Positions 24,593 through 34,730 are shown, counted from the stretch's first letter. The stretch is DNA of 64,000 nucleotides from Flavobacterium humidisoli (GCF_023272795.1 NZ_CP096829.1:1736001-1800000), one strand, 5' to 3'. Program-made: numbers and translations. The notes: generated by a model not told the origin, from the sequence alone.

Positions 24593-27355
24593 TTATTCCT
24601 CAGTATCCTTTGTTTCTTCCAAGTCTTCAGTTTTTCTTCCCACTTTTACTTTTGGGTTATCCTGTGTTCCTGTTACAGTTAACGGAATTCCGAAAATACC
24701 AAAAGGAGGCAATCCTAAACGCATTTTTAGGTTCAGTCTTCCGTCTAAGCTTGATGTTCCTTCTATTCTTGGTCTAAAGCCAGCAAACTTAAATTTAAAG
24801 CGTTCTACAGTTATAATATTGTTTTTAACGGTTGTTTTAATGTCTACTTTCGAAAGATCTGGATTTTTCATAGATTCTGAATTTGTTTGTTTGCTTACGG
24901 CATTAAACATTTTCAAACCTCTTACTTTTACATCTTTTACAGAAAGTGTGCCGCCTCCTACCAGAGAAGGATAGACAGGATCCATATTTCCGTTTAAGCG
25001 ACCTTTTAATTGATAATCTAAAGAAACAATCCCTTGTGCTTTTTCTGCGGCACTAGCCATTTTTCTGAAGACTTCGATTTCGTTATAGGCTCTTTTAATG
25101 TCAAAATCTGTGGCTTTTATCGTGTAATCAAAATTTGCTTTTTGAGGAGTTACAGCTTGATAATTGGCATTCATAGAAACGTTGCATCCAATTAGATTGA
25201 AACCGGTATTTTGCATTGTCAATTTACCATTTTTCAGGGTTAAATTTCCAGTTGCATTTTGCAGATTTAGTTTGTCGAAATTTACTTTTTGAGCATTTGC
25301 GATTAACTGTAAATTCAAATTGCTCGGAATGATAATAACGCCAGTTTGTGTGTTGTCTGATTGTTTTGCTTCTGTTTTTGGAGCTGAATTTTGTGTTACG
25401 GGTGTATTAGGGTCTACACTCGACATAAATTCGTCAATATTGATGTATCGGGAAGAAACTTTAAAAGAGCCTCTTAAAACGCCTGTATTAGTCATTGCAT
25501 AATTGAAGACATTTTGCAAATAACCATTCATTTTAAAATCTGACTGTCCGTAAGCGGCCAAGAAATTATTGAACGACATTTTATCCTGATTGATTTTGAA
25601 AATTCCTTCTTTGATAATGAATCTTTTTGGGAGATATTCAGAAGCAATTCCGATGTTTCTTAATTCAAGAGTTCCTTTGTTATTTAGTTTGCTGTAATTT
25701 CCTTTTTCGGCATCGCTTTGTTTTCCTTTCAAAGATAAATCTGCTTTTACGAAACCGTCGAGATCAAGACCTTTTTGCGAGAAAACTTTATAGATTCTGC
25801 TCACATCCAATTCTCCTTTTGCTTTTATATCATAATTTAAATCGTCAAAATTGCTTAAATCAGCTTGTACAAAAACAGGTTTTCCTTCAAAAGTAAACTG
25901 AGTTGGGGTTAGGTTTATTTTTAAATCCTCAAAAGTTCCTTTTTGGTTTTCGATTTTAGATTTAATTGTAATGTTTGTAATCGGATTAGGGTAATACGGT
26001 GTTTTCAAATATCCATTATCCAAATTAATGATTCCGTTTGTAACAGGAAAACGCTTGTTTTTTTGATCAAATATTCCGTTTGCTTTTACATCTCCAGCCA
26101 AAGCTCCTTTTAGTTCAATATCAGGAATTCCGAGTGCTTTGGTTAGTTTTTCAAGATCAATTTTAGCTTTAAAATCGGCGTTAATTTCGGGTGTATTTAC
26201 TCCTTTAAGCAAAAACTTAGATTTTAAATAATCCTGATTAATGTTCAAGGAAAGGTTTTTTGCATCGACAATAACCAAATCCGGATTTAAAGACGGAACT
26301 TTTGTTTTAATGTCTAAATTTAAATTTGAAACGGGAAATGCGCTTTTGTTATAATTTACAAAACCGTCGTTTATCTTTACATCTAAATTCAAATCTGGAG
26401 CAATATTTTCCGAAGCAATATATTTTCCTTTTAAAGTCAGTAAAAGATTAGTATTTCCTTTCAATTCGGTTTTAGAAAGCCAAGTAATGTATTTTGGGGG
26501 AAAAGCTGTAAAAACATCGTATAGATTGCTATTGTCGGATTTAATAACAAAATCCATGTTATAACCATCTTTTAAAATGTCAAATTTTCCTTTAAAGTCA
26601 ACCAGAAGCTGATTGATTTTAAGGTTGTTTTGTTGAAAAAAGAAAGAAAGTGAGTTGATGTTGACTTTTGTAATCAAATCAGCATCAATTTTTTTGTTCA
26701 TTAAATAAGGTTCGTCTTCATAAACGATATTCAATTTTTCGATTTTAGCTTTCGAATACAAATCAAAAACGGCTTGATTCAAATCTCCTTTCCCTAAATA
26801 ATTAAATCCGTAAGCATCAAAATGGACTTTTGTCGATTTATCATCGTAAATAATTTTACTATTTAAAATCTCAATTCGCTCTAATTTTAAGGCAGTGTCT
26901 GAGCTGTCTTTTGTTTGCGAAGCCTGTTCCTGAGATTTATAAATGTTGTAATTGGCTTCTCCATTTGGATTCACTTTTACATTTATAAAAGAATCGGATA
27001 GATAGATCTGGTCAATTTTTACCGATTTGCTGAAAATAAGACTCGCTACATTGATTCCGAAAGAAACCTCTTTTGCAGTGATAAATTTTTCGTTTGTATA
27101 TGGAGCTGAACCATTTAAACTTAAATTATCTAAAGTTAAAGTAAGAGAAGGAAAATGGCGGAAGAATGAGACAGAAACGTCAGAATAATTCAGTTCTGCG
27201 CTTAATCTTTCGTTAGCTGTTTTCTTTATTTGCTCTTTAATTTGATCCTCAAAGACGATAGGCGTTAAAAATAATAATCCTATAATAACCGCGAAAGTTA
27301 TTCCGAAATACTTCGCAATTTTAAAAACGATTGATCTGGATTTACTTTTCTGCAT
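24593..27355 (-). CDS. AsmA family protein
   Basis: 920 residues. A short basic N-terminus and one membrane helix (about 17-33), then the AsmA N-terminal pattern (ERLSAELNYSDVSVSFFRHFPSLTLTLDNLSLNG) and long stretches of alternating beta-strands. The C-terminal AsmA_2-like domain (about 640-900) contains FDYTIKATDFDIKRAYNEIEVFR and GIVSLDYQLKGRL. Such proteins form a periplasmic groove linked to phospholipid transport to the outer membrane; that role is inferred from the family. The C-terminus is acidic (ETKDTEE). Likely ends the group miaE to AsmA on this strand: it lies 52 bases after miaE. Confidence 0.85.
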   Translation of the reverse strand: MQKSKSRSIVFKIAKYFGITFAVIIGLLFLTPIVFEDQIKEQIKKTANERLSAELNYSDVSVSFFRHFPSLTLTLDNLSLNGSAPYTNEKFITAKEVSFGINVASLIFSKSVKIDQIYLSDSFINVKVNPNGEANYNIYKSQEQASQTKDSSDTALKLERIEILNSKIIYDDKSTKVHFDAYGFNYLGKGDLNQAVFDLYSKAKIEKLNIVYEDEPYLMNKKIDADLITKVNINSLSFFFQQNNLKINQLLVDFKGKFDILKDGYNMDFVIKSDNSNLYDVFTAFPPKYITWLSKTELKGNTNLLLTLKGKYIASENIAPDLNLDVKINDGFVNYNKSAFPVSNLNLDIKTKVPSLNPDLVIVDAKNLSLNINQDYLKSKFLLKGVNTPEINADFKAKIDLEKLTKALGIPDIELKGALAGDVKANGIFDQKNKRFPVTNGIINLDNGYLKTPYYPNPITNITIKSKIENQKGTFEDLKINLTPTQFTFEGKPVFVQADLSNFDDLNYDIKAKGELDVSRIYKVFSQKGLDLDGFVKADLSLKGKQSDAEKGNYSKLNNKGTLELRNIGIASEYLPKRFIIKEGIFKINQDKMSFNNFLAAYGQSDFKMNGYLQNVFNYAMTNTGVLRGSFKVSSRYINIDEFMSSVDPNTPVTQNSAPKTEAKQSDNTQTGVIIIPSNLNLQLIANAQKVNFDKLNLQNATGNLTLKNGKLTMQNTGFNLIGCNVSMNANYQAVTPQKANFDYTIKATDFDIKRAYNEIEVFRKMASAAEKAQGIVSLDYQLKGRLNGNMDPVYPSLVGGGTLSVKDVKVRGLKMFNAVSKQTNSESMKNPDLSKVDIKTTVKNNIITVERFKFKFAGFRPRIEGTSSLDGRLNLKMRLGLPPFGIFGIPLTVTGTQDNPKVKVGRKTEDLEETKDTEE

Positions 27356-27407
27356 AGCGAATAGTGGTATTTAAATATGAAAATAGAGTAAAAAAAAAGA
27401 GCGTAAT

Positions 27408-27989
27408 TTATCCGTGAACGGTTTCGTTTTTACCATAATTAGTAATAATCGAACCTTCATATTCAATCCATTCTTTCCAGCGTTTATCAACATCAATATT
27501 ATCTTGATATTTTCTGGCAAATCCTAAAAATGTAGTGTAATGTCCAGCTTCAGAGATCATTAAATCGCGGTAGAATTTTGCTAATTCTTCATCTTTGATG
27601 TTTTCAGAAAGCACTTTAAAACGCTCGCAACTTCTAGCTTCGATCATTGCAGAAAATAATAATCGGTCGCAAAGTGCATCTCTACGGCTACCATCTTTTT
27701 TCATGAATTTAAAAAGTACATTGACGTAATGATCTTTTCTTTCGCGGCCCAAAGTAAGTCCGCGTTGCTTTATAATGTTATGAACCATCTGAAAATGTTC
27801 CAGTTCTTCTCTCGCAATTTCAAGCATTTCGGTTACCAATTCTTCGATTTCAGAGTTGTAAGTAACGATACTAATCGCGTTTGAAGCCGCTTTTTGTTCG
27901 CACCAGGCGTGATCCGTTAGAATTTCTTCGATGTTTGACTCAACAATATTTACCCAGCGAGGGTCTGTAGCTAATTTTAATCCCAACAT
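27408..27989 (-). CDS. miaE: tRNA-(ms2io6A)-hydroxylase MiaE
   Basis: 193 residues, ferritin-like four-helix fold. It hydroxylates the isopentenyl group of modified A37 in tRNA. Diiron ligands are visible as Glu31 (WCEQKAA), Glu62-x-x-His65 (EELEHF), a Glu in EARSCERF and Glu-x-x-His in SEAGHY. A TAATTTTG -7 element lies just upstream on the minus strand, without a clear -33 TTG. Convergence of motifs makes the assignment firm. Confidence 0.9.
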   Translation of the reverse strand: MLGLKLATDPRWVNIVESNIEEILTDHAWCEQKAASNAISIVTYNSEIEELVTEMLEIAREELEHFQMVHNIIKQRGLTLGRERKDHYVNVLFKFMKKDGSRRDALCDRLLFSAMIEARSCERFKVLSENIKDEELAKFYRDLMISEAGHYTTFLGFARKYQDNIDVDKRWKEWIEYEGSIITNYGKNETVHG

Positions 27990-28102
27990 AATTTCCCACC
28001 ATTTAGATTTTGCAAAATTAGTGATTTTTTATGACCGAATATCTGGAAATTGGGTGCAAATCCGCGGAAAATAGTATTATTTTGTAATATGAAACAAAGA
28101 TT

Positions 28103-29344
28103 ATGAATCAAATCAAAAAACTTTTAATTATTGGGTTCGTCTGGCCCGAGCCAAAGTCTTCAGCAGCAGGTGGAAGAATGATGCAATTGATTTCTATTTT
28201 CAAAGAAAATGGATTCGAAATTACTTTTGCAAGTGCTGCTCAGGATAGTAATTTTATGGTTGATTTATCTGAATTTGGAGTAATAAAAAAAAGCATTGAA
28301 CTTAATTCTTCAAGTTTTGATGATTTTGTAGCCGACTTAGATCCAGATGTAGTCTTGTTTGATCGTTTTATGGTCGAAGAACAGTTTGGCTGGAGAGTGA
28401 TTGAAAAGTGTCCCAAAGCGATTAGAATTTTAGATACTGAAGATGTGCATTGTCTTCGTACTGCAAGGCAAAAAGCTTTTAAAGAAAACCGCATTTTCGA
28501 ATTGAAAGATTTATTGTCTGAAGAAGTGGCAAAAAGAGAAATTGCCAGTATTTTACGTTGCGATTTATCTTTGATTATTTCTGAATTCGAAATGAATATT
28601 TTAACAGATGTTTTCAAAATTAATGAAGACTTACTTTTTTACCTTCCGTTTTTGGTTGATGAAATGAAAGAGGAAGAACTTTTGAAGCTGCCTTCTTTTG
28701 ATGAGCGGAAAAATTTTATTTTCATTGGAAACTTTCTTCATGAACCGAATTGGAATACCGTTCAATATTTGAAAGAAGCAATTTGGCCTTCTATAAAAAG
28801 AGATTTTCCAGAAGCCATTTTGGAAGTTTACGGAGCATATCCTTCGCAAAAAGTACTGCAATTGCATCTGCCAAAAAATGGTTTTTATATAATGGGAAGG
28901 GCAGAGGATGCCAATGAAATTGTGAAAAAATCTAGAGTTGTTCTAGCGCCAATTCGTTTTGGTGCGGGGTTGAAAGGTAAACTTTTAGAAGCGATGCAAT
29001 GTGGAACACCCAGTGTGACAACTTCAATTGGTTCTGAAGCAATGCATGGAAACTTGCCTTGGAATGGTTTTATTGAAGGTGATCCGGTTGAGTTTGCAAA
29101 AAAAGCGATTGCGCTTTATCAAGATGAAACTCTTTGGAAACAATCTCAAAAAAACGGAATTAAAATTATTAATAAGTGTTATCAGAAGAGTGATTATTCA
29201 GAGAAACTACTTTCGTTGATAAAATCACTTTTAGTAGACTCTGAAAGTCACCGACTCCATAATTTTATGGGAAATTTGCTACAGCATCATGCTTTTAAAA
29301 GTACCATGTACATGTCAAAATGGATTGAAGCAAAGAATAAATAA
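28103..29344 (+). CDS. Family-4-like glycosyltransferase
   Basis: 413 residues, GT-B fold. The N-terminal half begins LLIIGFVWPEPKSSAAGGRMMQLI; the C-terminal half has the donor-binding motif FGAGLKGKLLEAMQCGTPSVTT. No membrane segment. It transfers a sugar from a nucleotide donor to an unknown acceptor. It stands alone, divergent from miaE, with no other envelope-sugar gene nearby. A five-codon open frame (ATG at 28089) overlaps its start but is probably fortuitous. Confidence 0.85.
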   Translation: MNQIKKLLIIGFVWPEPKSSAAGGRMMQLISIFKENGFEITFASAAQDSNFMVDLSEFGVIKKSIELNSSSFDDFVADLDPDVVLFDRFMVEEQFGWRVIEKCPKAIRILDTEDVHCLRTARQKAFKENRIFELKDLLSEEVAKREIASILRCDLSLIISEFEMNILTDVFKINEDLLFYLPFLVDEMKEEELLKLPSFDERKNFIFIGNFLHEPNWNTVQYLKEAIWPSIKRDFPEAILEVYGAYPSQKVLQLHLPKNGFYIMGRAEDANEIVKKSRVVLAPIRFGAGLKGKLLEAMQCGTPSVTTSIGSEAMHGNLPWNGFIEGDPVEFAKKAIALYQDETLWKQSQKNGIKIINKCYQKSDYSEKLLSLIKSLLVDSESHRLHNFMGNLLQHHAFKSTMYMSKWIEAKNK

Positions 29345-29403
29345 ATTAGCTTTTTAGTCGAAGTTTCAGCCACAGTTCCTAATTGCTTAACTGCAACTTT
29401 AAA

Positions 29404-30331
29404 CTAAGCTTCCATTTTTCCAAAGCCTACCGTTTCGCGATAAATTTGTGGGGAAACATCTGCATTGGTTTTAAAGAAACGACTGAAATAATGTTCGTCA
29501 TCATAACCTAATTCGTATGCAATTTCTTTGACCGTTTTGTTGGTTAAGTACAATTCTCTTTTGGCTTCGATAATGATTCGTTCCGAAATTAAATCGGTTA
29601 AAGTTTTGTTGAAATAATTCTTAGATAATTTTGCTAAGGCTTTTGAAGAAATATTTAATAATTCAGCATAATTTCCAGCTGAATGTTTGGTTTTAAAATT
29701 CAGTTCAATGGCATCTTTTAAGTTTTGCAGAATTATAGGTTCTTTAGAATCTGGAACCGATTTCATCTCCTCCAATTGCTCTCTTTTTAATCTTGAAGCG
29801 GTAATTAGAAATATTTTTAAATACGAAATCAATAATTCATACTGTGCCAATTCTGCATTTTGAATCTCGGCTTTCATTTGATCAATGACCAAATTAAAAG
29901 TTTGTGAAGCGTGCTCTGTAACCTGAACATAAGGGGGCTGATAAATATTGTTGAATAAAACACCATTGCAGGAAACCTGTTTTTGATGCATGTGAATGCA
30001 ATAAAAATCAGAATGGAATATGGATAGCGATTCCTTCAATTGGTTCGTTTACGCAAAGCATAAAAGGCTGATAGGGTGAAAAAGCAAGAAGTGAGTTTTC
30101 TTCAAATTGATGTTCTGCAAAATCGGCTTTTACTTTCCCTTTTCCTTTAGTTATCCAAATTAAAGAATAATAATTATTTCGCTGTAAATGATCAAAATAG
30201 CTGTTGTCTTCAAAGGGAAGGATTTTAAAAGCCAAATTTCCATTTTGCGGATTTATTAAAGTAAAAACATTTTGAGCGCTCATATTCGGTTTCATTTTGA
30301 AAATATAAAGATAGTTATGAAATAAATTCAC
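29404..30331 (-). pseudogene. AraC-family regulator disrupted by a one-base frameshift
   Basis: Two adjacent frames together make one normal AraC protein of about 308 residues. The upstream part (start 30331) gives a cupin-like sensor domain up to EGIAIH; a single extra base at about 30019 then shifts it into a stop. The second frame resumes FHSDFYCIHMHQKQ and contains the full two-helix-turn-helix DNA-binding domain (KTVKEIAYELGYDDEHYFSRFFKTNADVSP written across two motifs). Either the gene is inactivated or this is a base-call error. It lies 49 bases downstream of the AhpD-like gene on the same strand and may have controlled it. Confidence 0.85.
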
Positions 30332-30380
30332 AACTATCTTTAGAAATTGTTTTTTGTTATAGTGATTGCGTAAATCTTGA

Positions 30381-30911
30381 TTAAACTGCAGGGAAGTCTA
30401 TTTCAGTATTTGCAACATTGTTAAAGTAGTTTGTCAATACATTCAAAGCTACATGCCCAATAGTTTCTGCAATTTCAGCATCAGAAACTCCTGCGTTTTT
30501 GGCTTTGTTGATATCTTCATCATTTACTAATCCGCCTTTACTGATTAATGTTTTAGCTAATTGTAAAATAGCTTCTGTTTTAGCATCATCAGAATTTCCT
30601 GTTCTCGCTGCCTTTAAAATTGCAGGATCTGCTTTTACTAGTTTTTCTCCAATAAAAGTGTGAGCTGCTAAACAGTAATCGCAAGAATTACTTTCTGAAA
30701 CTGCCAAGGCAATTAATTCTCCGGTTTTTGCGCTTAGTTTTCCGTGGCTCAATGCACCGCTCAAATTCAAATATCCTTCTAGAACTGCTGGAGAATTTCC
30801 CATTGTTCTCATCATGTTTGGAACAACGCCTAATTTTGCCTGAACTGCGTTGAATAAATCTTTAGTTTTTCCTGTTACTTCTTCTGGGTTTAAAGCTGTT
30901 AATCGTGTCAT
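30381..30911 (-). CDS. Carboxymuconolactone decarboxylase / AhpD-like protein
   Basis: 176 residues. The AhpD core motif Cys77-Asp-Tyr-Cys80-x3-His84 (SCDYCLAAHTF) is intact, which indicates peroxidase-reductase or disulfide chemistry rather than true decarboxylation. The N-terminus VVPNMMRTMGNSPAVLEGYL is typical. First gene of a pair with the broken AraC regulator. Confidence 0.88.
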   Translation of the reverse strand: MTRLTALNPEEVTGKTKDLFNAVQAKLGVVPNMMRTMGNSPAVLEGYLNLSGALSHGKLSAKTGELIALAVSESNSCDYCLAAHTFIGEKLVKADPAILKAARTGNSDDAKTEAILQLAKTLISKGGLVNDEDINKAKNAGVSDAEIAETIGHVALNVLTNYFNNVANTEIDFPAV

Positions 30912-31042
30912 TTTATTTAATATTTAATTGTTATTATTTGTTGTTGTCTTTTGACATTACAAAGTTGCAACGATTACAGATTTTAAAACATGGAGAATGT
31001 ACGCTATGTGATGGACAATTTTCCCTGCTAGTTTTTTAAAGC

Positions 31043-31079
31043 AAAAAATCCCGATTATGAAACGTAATCGGGATTTTTT
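31043..31079 (-). terminator. Bidirectional-type terminator behind the M1 peptidase
   Basis: 15-base perfect stem AAAAAATCCCGATTA (31043-31057) and TAATCGGGATTTTTT (31065-31079), 7-base loop. The A and T flanks give U runs on both strands. It separates the M1 peptidase gene from the AhpD-like gene, both on the minus strand. Confidence 0.88.
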
Positions 31080-31080
31080 T

Positions 31081-31131
31081 AGTCAAAGTCTCGGTTTTTA
31101 GTCAAAGTCTCGGTTTTTAGTCGAAGTTTTC
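31081..31131. repeat. 19-bp tandem repeat
   Basis: AGTCAAAGTCTCGGTTTTT occurs twice back to back (31081-31099, 31100-31118) and a third, degenerate partial unit follows (31119-31131, AGTCGAAGTTTTC). A related phrase, TTTAGTCGAAGTTTCAG, occurs at about 29354-29370. Located between the terminator and the stop of the M1 peptidase gene. Confidence 0.85.
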
Positions 31132-31146
31132 ATCTGTGAATGAAAA

Positions 31147-32994
31147 CTATTTCAAAACACCTTCGGCATCCTGAATTGTAGTTGCGTGATAGCCAGATTT
31201 GGCTTTGTCAAATACTTGTTTAGCCCAAACTTTTCCTTCTGGAGTTTTAGCCATTTCTTTATAAAGCATCATAATAGAGCCAGTTCTGCTGCTTCCAATT
31301 AGAAATTGTTCAATTGCAGGATTTGCTGCTTTATATTGATGGCGAATTGCCTGAACAAACCATTGGCGTTTAATAATGAAATTACCGCCTTTGGTAAAGT
31401 TGAATTCTTTGTCAATTGCTTCCATTTCCTTTACGGTAATATCAGCGGGAAGATGATCAATAAAATGCTGTTTTTCTGCAGTAGTCGTGATTTTTTTGCT
31501 CAAACCTGCAACGCCAGTTTCTCTCCAGCTTTTTTGAATAGCATCAATGGCATCGAAATCTGCAGAACTTACAGGAAGAATGTTTGAAGGAATTCCTGGT
31601 TTGTATATCCAATTGTCTAATTGGATTTTATCTGCCAAAGCTTTGTCTCCCTTAATAAGATTTTCATTGATGTATTTAACGAAATCTTCTGTTGTAATAG
31701 ATTGAAAAGCATGAGAATCAAAATAATTTTTAATAAACGGATCGAATTTTTCACGTCCGACAGCATTTTCAATAACTCTTAAAAAAGCATATCCTTTTAC
31801 ATAAGGAATCATACTGATACCATCATCAGGATTTCTTCCTGTAAGGCTTACTTTTAATCTTGTATCAGGATTCGTATCTCCATATTCAGCAACATTGTCA
31901 ACCAATTCTTTGTTGGTGATAACGTTCTGCATGTCAAACTCTTTTTTGCCAAAAATAGCTTCTCCAATTCTGTGTTCAACATAAGTGGTAAATCCTTCGT
32001 TTAACCAAATATCATCCCAAGTAGCATTTGTAACTAAGTTTCCGCTCCAGCTGTGTCCTAATTCGTGCGCTAGCAAACTCGTAAGCGAACGGTCTCCGGC
32101 AATAACTCCAGGAGTTAGGAAAGTCAAGTTTGGATTCTCCATTCCGCCGTAAGGGAAACTTGGAGGTAAAACCAAAACATCGTAACGTCCCCAACGGTAT
32201 GGGCCATATAATTTCTCAGCAGCATTTACCATTTTTCCAAGTTCAGCAAACTCATAAGCGGCACTTTTTAAAACAGATGGTTCTGCATAAACTCCAGTTC
32301 TTTTATCAATTGCTTGAAATTCGATATCTCCAACGGCAATTGCCATTAAGTAAGACGGAATTGCTTTGTCTTGTTTGAAAGTATAAATTCCAGTAGCATT
32401 CTTCTTCTGCGGATTTACAGCGCTCATTACTGCTAATAAATCTTTAGGAACCGTAACTTTAGCATCATAAGTAAAACGAATTCCAGGCGAATCTTGGCAT
32501 GGAATCCAAGTACGTGACCAGACACTTTCGCCTTGAGAGAAAACAAAAGGTTTCTTTTTATCTGCAGTTTGTTCTGGTTTTAACCATTGCAAAGCTACAG
32601 CATCTTTAGTAGTGTTGTAGTAAATATTTACTTTAGTTGTGTTTGGTTCGATTGTAATATGAAGCGGTTTTCCGCGAAATTCAGTAGTTGTCCCAAGCTT
32701 GAATTTGGTTTCTTTTTCGTCATCACCTAGAGTTACTTTTGTAATGTTTAAAGTGTTTTCGTCGAAAATAATTTCATCTCCTTTACTGATGTTATCAATT
32801 GTCCAAGATGCTTTTCCTGAAATAGTTTGAGTGTCAAAATCTACTTTGATGTCAAGGTCAAGATGTTTTACAACAGCAAGTTCTGGTTTGGAATAACTGT
32901 GTTCGTCTGTAACAGCAGTTGCTTTTTCTGTTGGCTCTTTTTTCTGGCAGGCCATTGCTGTCAGAAATAAAGTAACAAGAATTAGTTTCTTCAT
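31147..32994 (-). CDS. M1 family aminopeptidase lipoprotein
   Basis: 615 residues. Lipoprotein signal with Cys16 (TAMACQKK). The M1 domain has the GGMEN substrate motif and the zinc motif His310-Glu-x-x-His314 with Glu333 19 residues on (WLNEGF). The C-terminal helical region resembles that of leukotriene-A4-hydrolase-like aminopeptidases. It removes N-terminal amino acids from peptides in the periplasm. It lies 91 bases after the E2 gene with a terminator between, so it probably has its own promoter. Confidence 0.9.
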   Translation of the reverse strand: MKKLILVTLFLTAMACQKKEPTEKATAVTDEHSYSKPELAVVKHLDLDIKVDFDTQTISGKASWTIDNISKGDEIIFDENTLNITKVTLGDDEKETKFKLGTTTEFRGKPLHITIEPNTTKVNIYYNTTKDAVALQWLKPEQTADKKKPFVFSQGESVWSRTWIPCQDSPGIRFTYDAKVTVPKDLLAVMSAVNPQKKNATGIYTFKQDKAIPSYLMAIAVGDIEFQAIDKRTGVYAEPSVLKSAAYEFAELGKMVNAAEKLYGPYRWGRYDVLVLPPSFPYGGMENPNLTFLTPGVIAGDRSLTSLLAHELGHSWSGNLVTNATWDDIWLNEGFTTYVEHRIGEAIFGKKEFDMQNVITNKELVDNVAEYGDTNPDTRLKVSLTGRNPDDGISMIPYVKGYAFLRVIENAVGREKFDPFIKNYFDSHAFQSITTEDFVKYINENLIKGDKALADKIQLDNWIYKPGIPSNILPVSSADFDAIDAIQKSWRETGVAGLSKKITTTAEKQHFIDHLPADITVKEMEAIDKEFNFTKGGNFIIKRQWFVQAIRHQYKAANPAIEQFLIGSSRTGSIMMLYKEMAKTPEGKVWAKQVFDKAKSGYHATTIQDAEGVLK

Positions 32995-33033
32995 TTTGTG
33001 AGGTTTTGAATTTGAGCTTGAAAATTAAATAAA

Positions 33034-33065
33034 AAATCCCGTTTTGAATAAACAAAACGGGATTT
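33034..33065 (-). terminator. Terminator of pdhA-pdhC
   Basis: 13-base perfect stem AAATCCCGTTTTG (33034-33046) and CAAAACGGGATTT (33053-33065); the minus strand continues TTTATTTAA. Twenty bases after the E2 stop. Confidence 0.85.
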
Positions 33066-33085
33066 AATTATAAAATTAACAACGA

Positions 33086-34726
33086 TTATGCCAACATTGT
33101 AACTGGGCTTTCGATGTATTGTTTTAATGTTTGTAAGAACTGAGCACCGGTTGCACCGTCGATTGTTCTGTGGTCGCAAGCTAATGATAGCATCATTGTG
33201 TTTCCAACTACAATTTGACCGTTTTTAACTACTGGTTTCTCAACAATTGCACCTACAGAAAGGATAGCAGAGTTTGGTTGGTTGATGATCGAATTGAATT
33301 CAGTAATACCAAACATACCAAGGTTAGATACTGTAAAAGTACTTCCTTCCATTTCTTGTGGTCCTAATTTTTTGTTTTTAGCTCTTCCGGCAAGATCTCT
33401 TACTGAACCACCGATTTGAGATAAACTCATAGCGTCTGTAAATTTCAATACAGGAACTACTAATCCGTCTTCAACAGCTACAGCAACACCAATATTTACG
33501 TGGTGGTTGATGATGATAGCATCTTCTTTCCACTGAGAGTTGATTTTTGGGTGTTTTTTCAGTGCTAAAGCACAAGCTTTGATTACCATATCGTTGAAAG
33601 ATACTTTTGTATCAGGAACGCTATTGATAGCAGCTCTTGCTTGCATTGCTTCGTCCATGCTTACTTCGATCACTAAGTTGTAGTGAGGTGCAGTAAATAA
33701 AGATTCTGCCAAACGTTTTGCAATGATTTTACGCATTTGAGAATTTTTGATCTCTTCTGTGTAAACTTCTCCAGCAGGAACAAAAACTTTTGGTGCAGCA
33801 GGAGCAGACGCTTCTTGTTTTGCAGCTGGTGCAGAAGCAGCAGTTTGTGCTTGGGCAGATGGAGTAAAGTTCTCGATATCGCTTTTTACGATACGTCCGT
33901 TTTCTCCAGAACCTTTAACTTGAGATAATTGGATTCCTTTGTCAGAAGCAATTTTCTTAGCTAATGGTGAAGCTAAAATTCTTCCTCCGTTTGAAGTTTC
34001 AGCAACAGCTTCAGTTGTTTTTTCAGCAGCAGGAGCAGCTTTTTCTTCTGCGGCAGGAGCACTTGCAGTTGCAGCGCCTCCAGCAGTAAAGTTATCCGCA
34101 ACTCCAGAAATATCAGTTCCTGCAGGTCCAATGATCGCTAATAAGCTGTCAACTGGCGCAGTGTTTCCTTCTTGAATTCCGATGTATAATAATGTACCAG
34201 CATTGAAAGACTCAAACTCCATAGTAGCTTTGTCTGTTTCAATTTCTGCTAAAATATCTCCTTCAGCTACAGTGTCGCCAACTTTTTTCAACCAAGTTGC
34301 AACAGTACCTTCAGTCATTGTATCACTCAAACGTGGCATAGTTACAACTATAACACCTTTTGGTAATTCAGCTGCAGCTTTTGCAGGAGCAGCAGTTTCA
34401 GTTTTTGTTTCAGCAGCAGGAGCATCCGCTTTTGGAGCTTCGGCAGCAGGAGTATCACCACCAGCTAAAAGAGCAGAAATATCTTCTCCTTCTTTACCAA
34501 TGATAGCTAATAATGAATCAACAGGAGCAGTTTCTCCAGCTTGAATTCCGATATGTAAAAGAGTTCCTTCGTTAAAAGATTCGAACTCCATTGTTGCTTT
34601 GTCTGTTTCAATTTCAGCTAAGATATCACCTTCGCTTACTTTGTCGCCTACTTTTTTAAGCCAAGTTGCTACCGTTCCTTCAGTCATAGTATCGCTCAAA
34701 CGAGGCATTGTTACTTTAATCGCCAT
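33086..34726 (-). CDS. pdhC: Pyruvate dehydrogenase E2, dihydrolipoamide acetyltransferase
   Basis: 546 residues. Two lipoyl domains (lipoyl Lys43 and Lys166, each in ETDKATMEFESF), joined by Ala/Pro/Glu-rich linkers, then a peripheral-subunit-binding domain (ILASPLAKKIASDKGI, about 251-290) and a catalytic acetyltransferase domain ending with the DHRTIDG motif. It transfers the acetyl group from lipoamide to CoA. The two lipoyl domains are almost the same protein sequence, pointing to internal duplication. It follows pdhA by 4 bases; E1-beta and E3 are not in the window. Confidence 0.93.
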   Translation of the reverse strand: MAIKVTMPRLSDTMTEGTVATWLKKVGDKVSEGDILAEIETDKATMEFESFNEGTLLHIGIQAGETAPVDSLLAIIGKEGEDISALLAGGDTPAAEAPKADAPAAETKTETAAPAKAAAELPKGVIVVTMPRLSDTMTEGTVATWLKKVGDTVAEGDILAEIETDKATMEFESFNAGTLLYIGIQEGNTAPVDSLLAIIGPAGTDISGVADNFTAGGAATASAPAAEEKAAPAAEKTTEAVAETSNGGRILASPLAKKIASDKGIQLSQVKGSGENGRIVKSDIENFTPSAQAQTAASAPAAKQEASAPAAPKVFVPAGEVYTEEIKNSQMRKIIAKRLAESLFTAPHYNLVIEVSMDEAMQARAAINSVPDTKVSFNDMVIKACALALKKHPKINSQWKEDAIIINHHVNIGVAVAVEDGLVVPVLKFTDAMSLSQIGGSVRDLAGRAKNKKLGPQEMEGSTFTVSNLGMFGITEFNSIINQPNSAILSVGAIVEKPVVKNGQIVVGNTMMLSLACDHRTIDGATGAQFLQTLKQYIESPVTMLA

Positions 34727-34730
34727 GATA

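Noticed and set aside
28089..28106. Upstream mini-ORF controlling the glycosyltransferase
   Set aside because: Five codons, no supporting structure; likely chance.
31043..31131. CRISPR-like array
   Set aside because: Only two exact 19-bp units with no spacers between them; no cas gene in the window.
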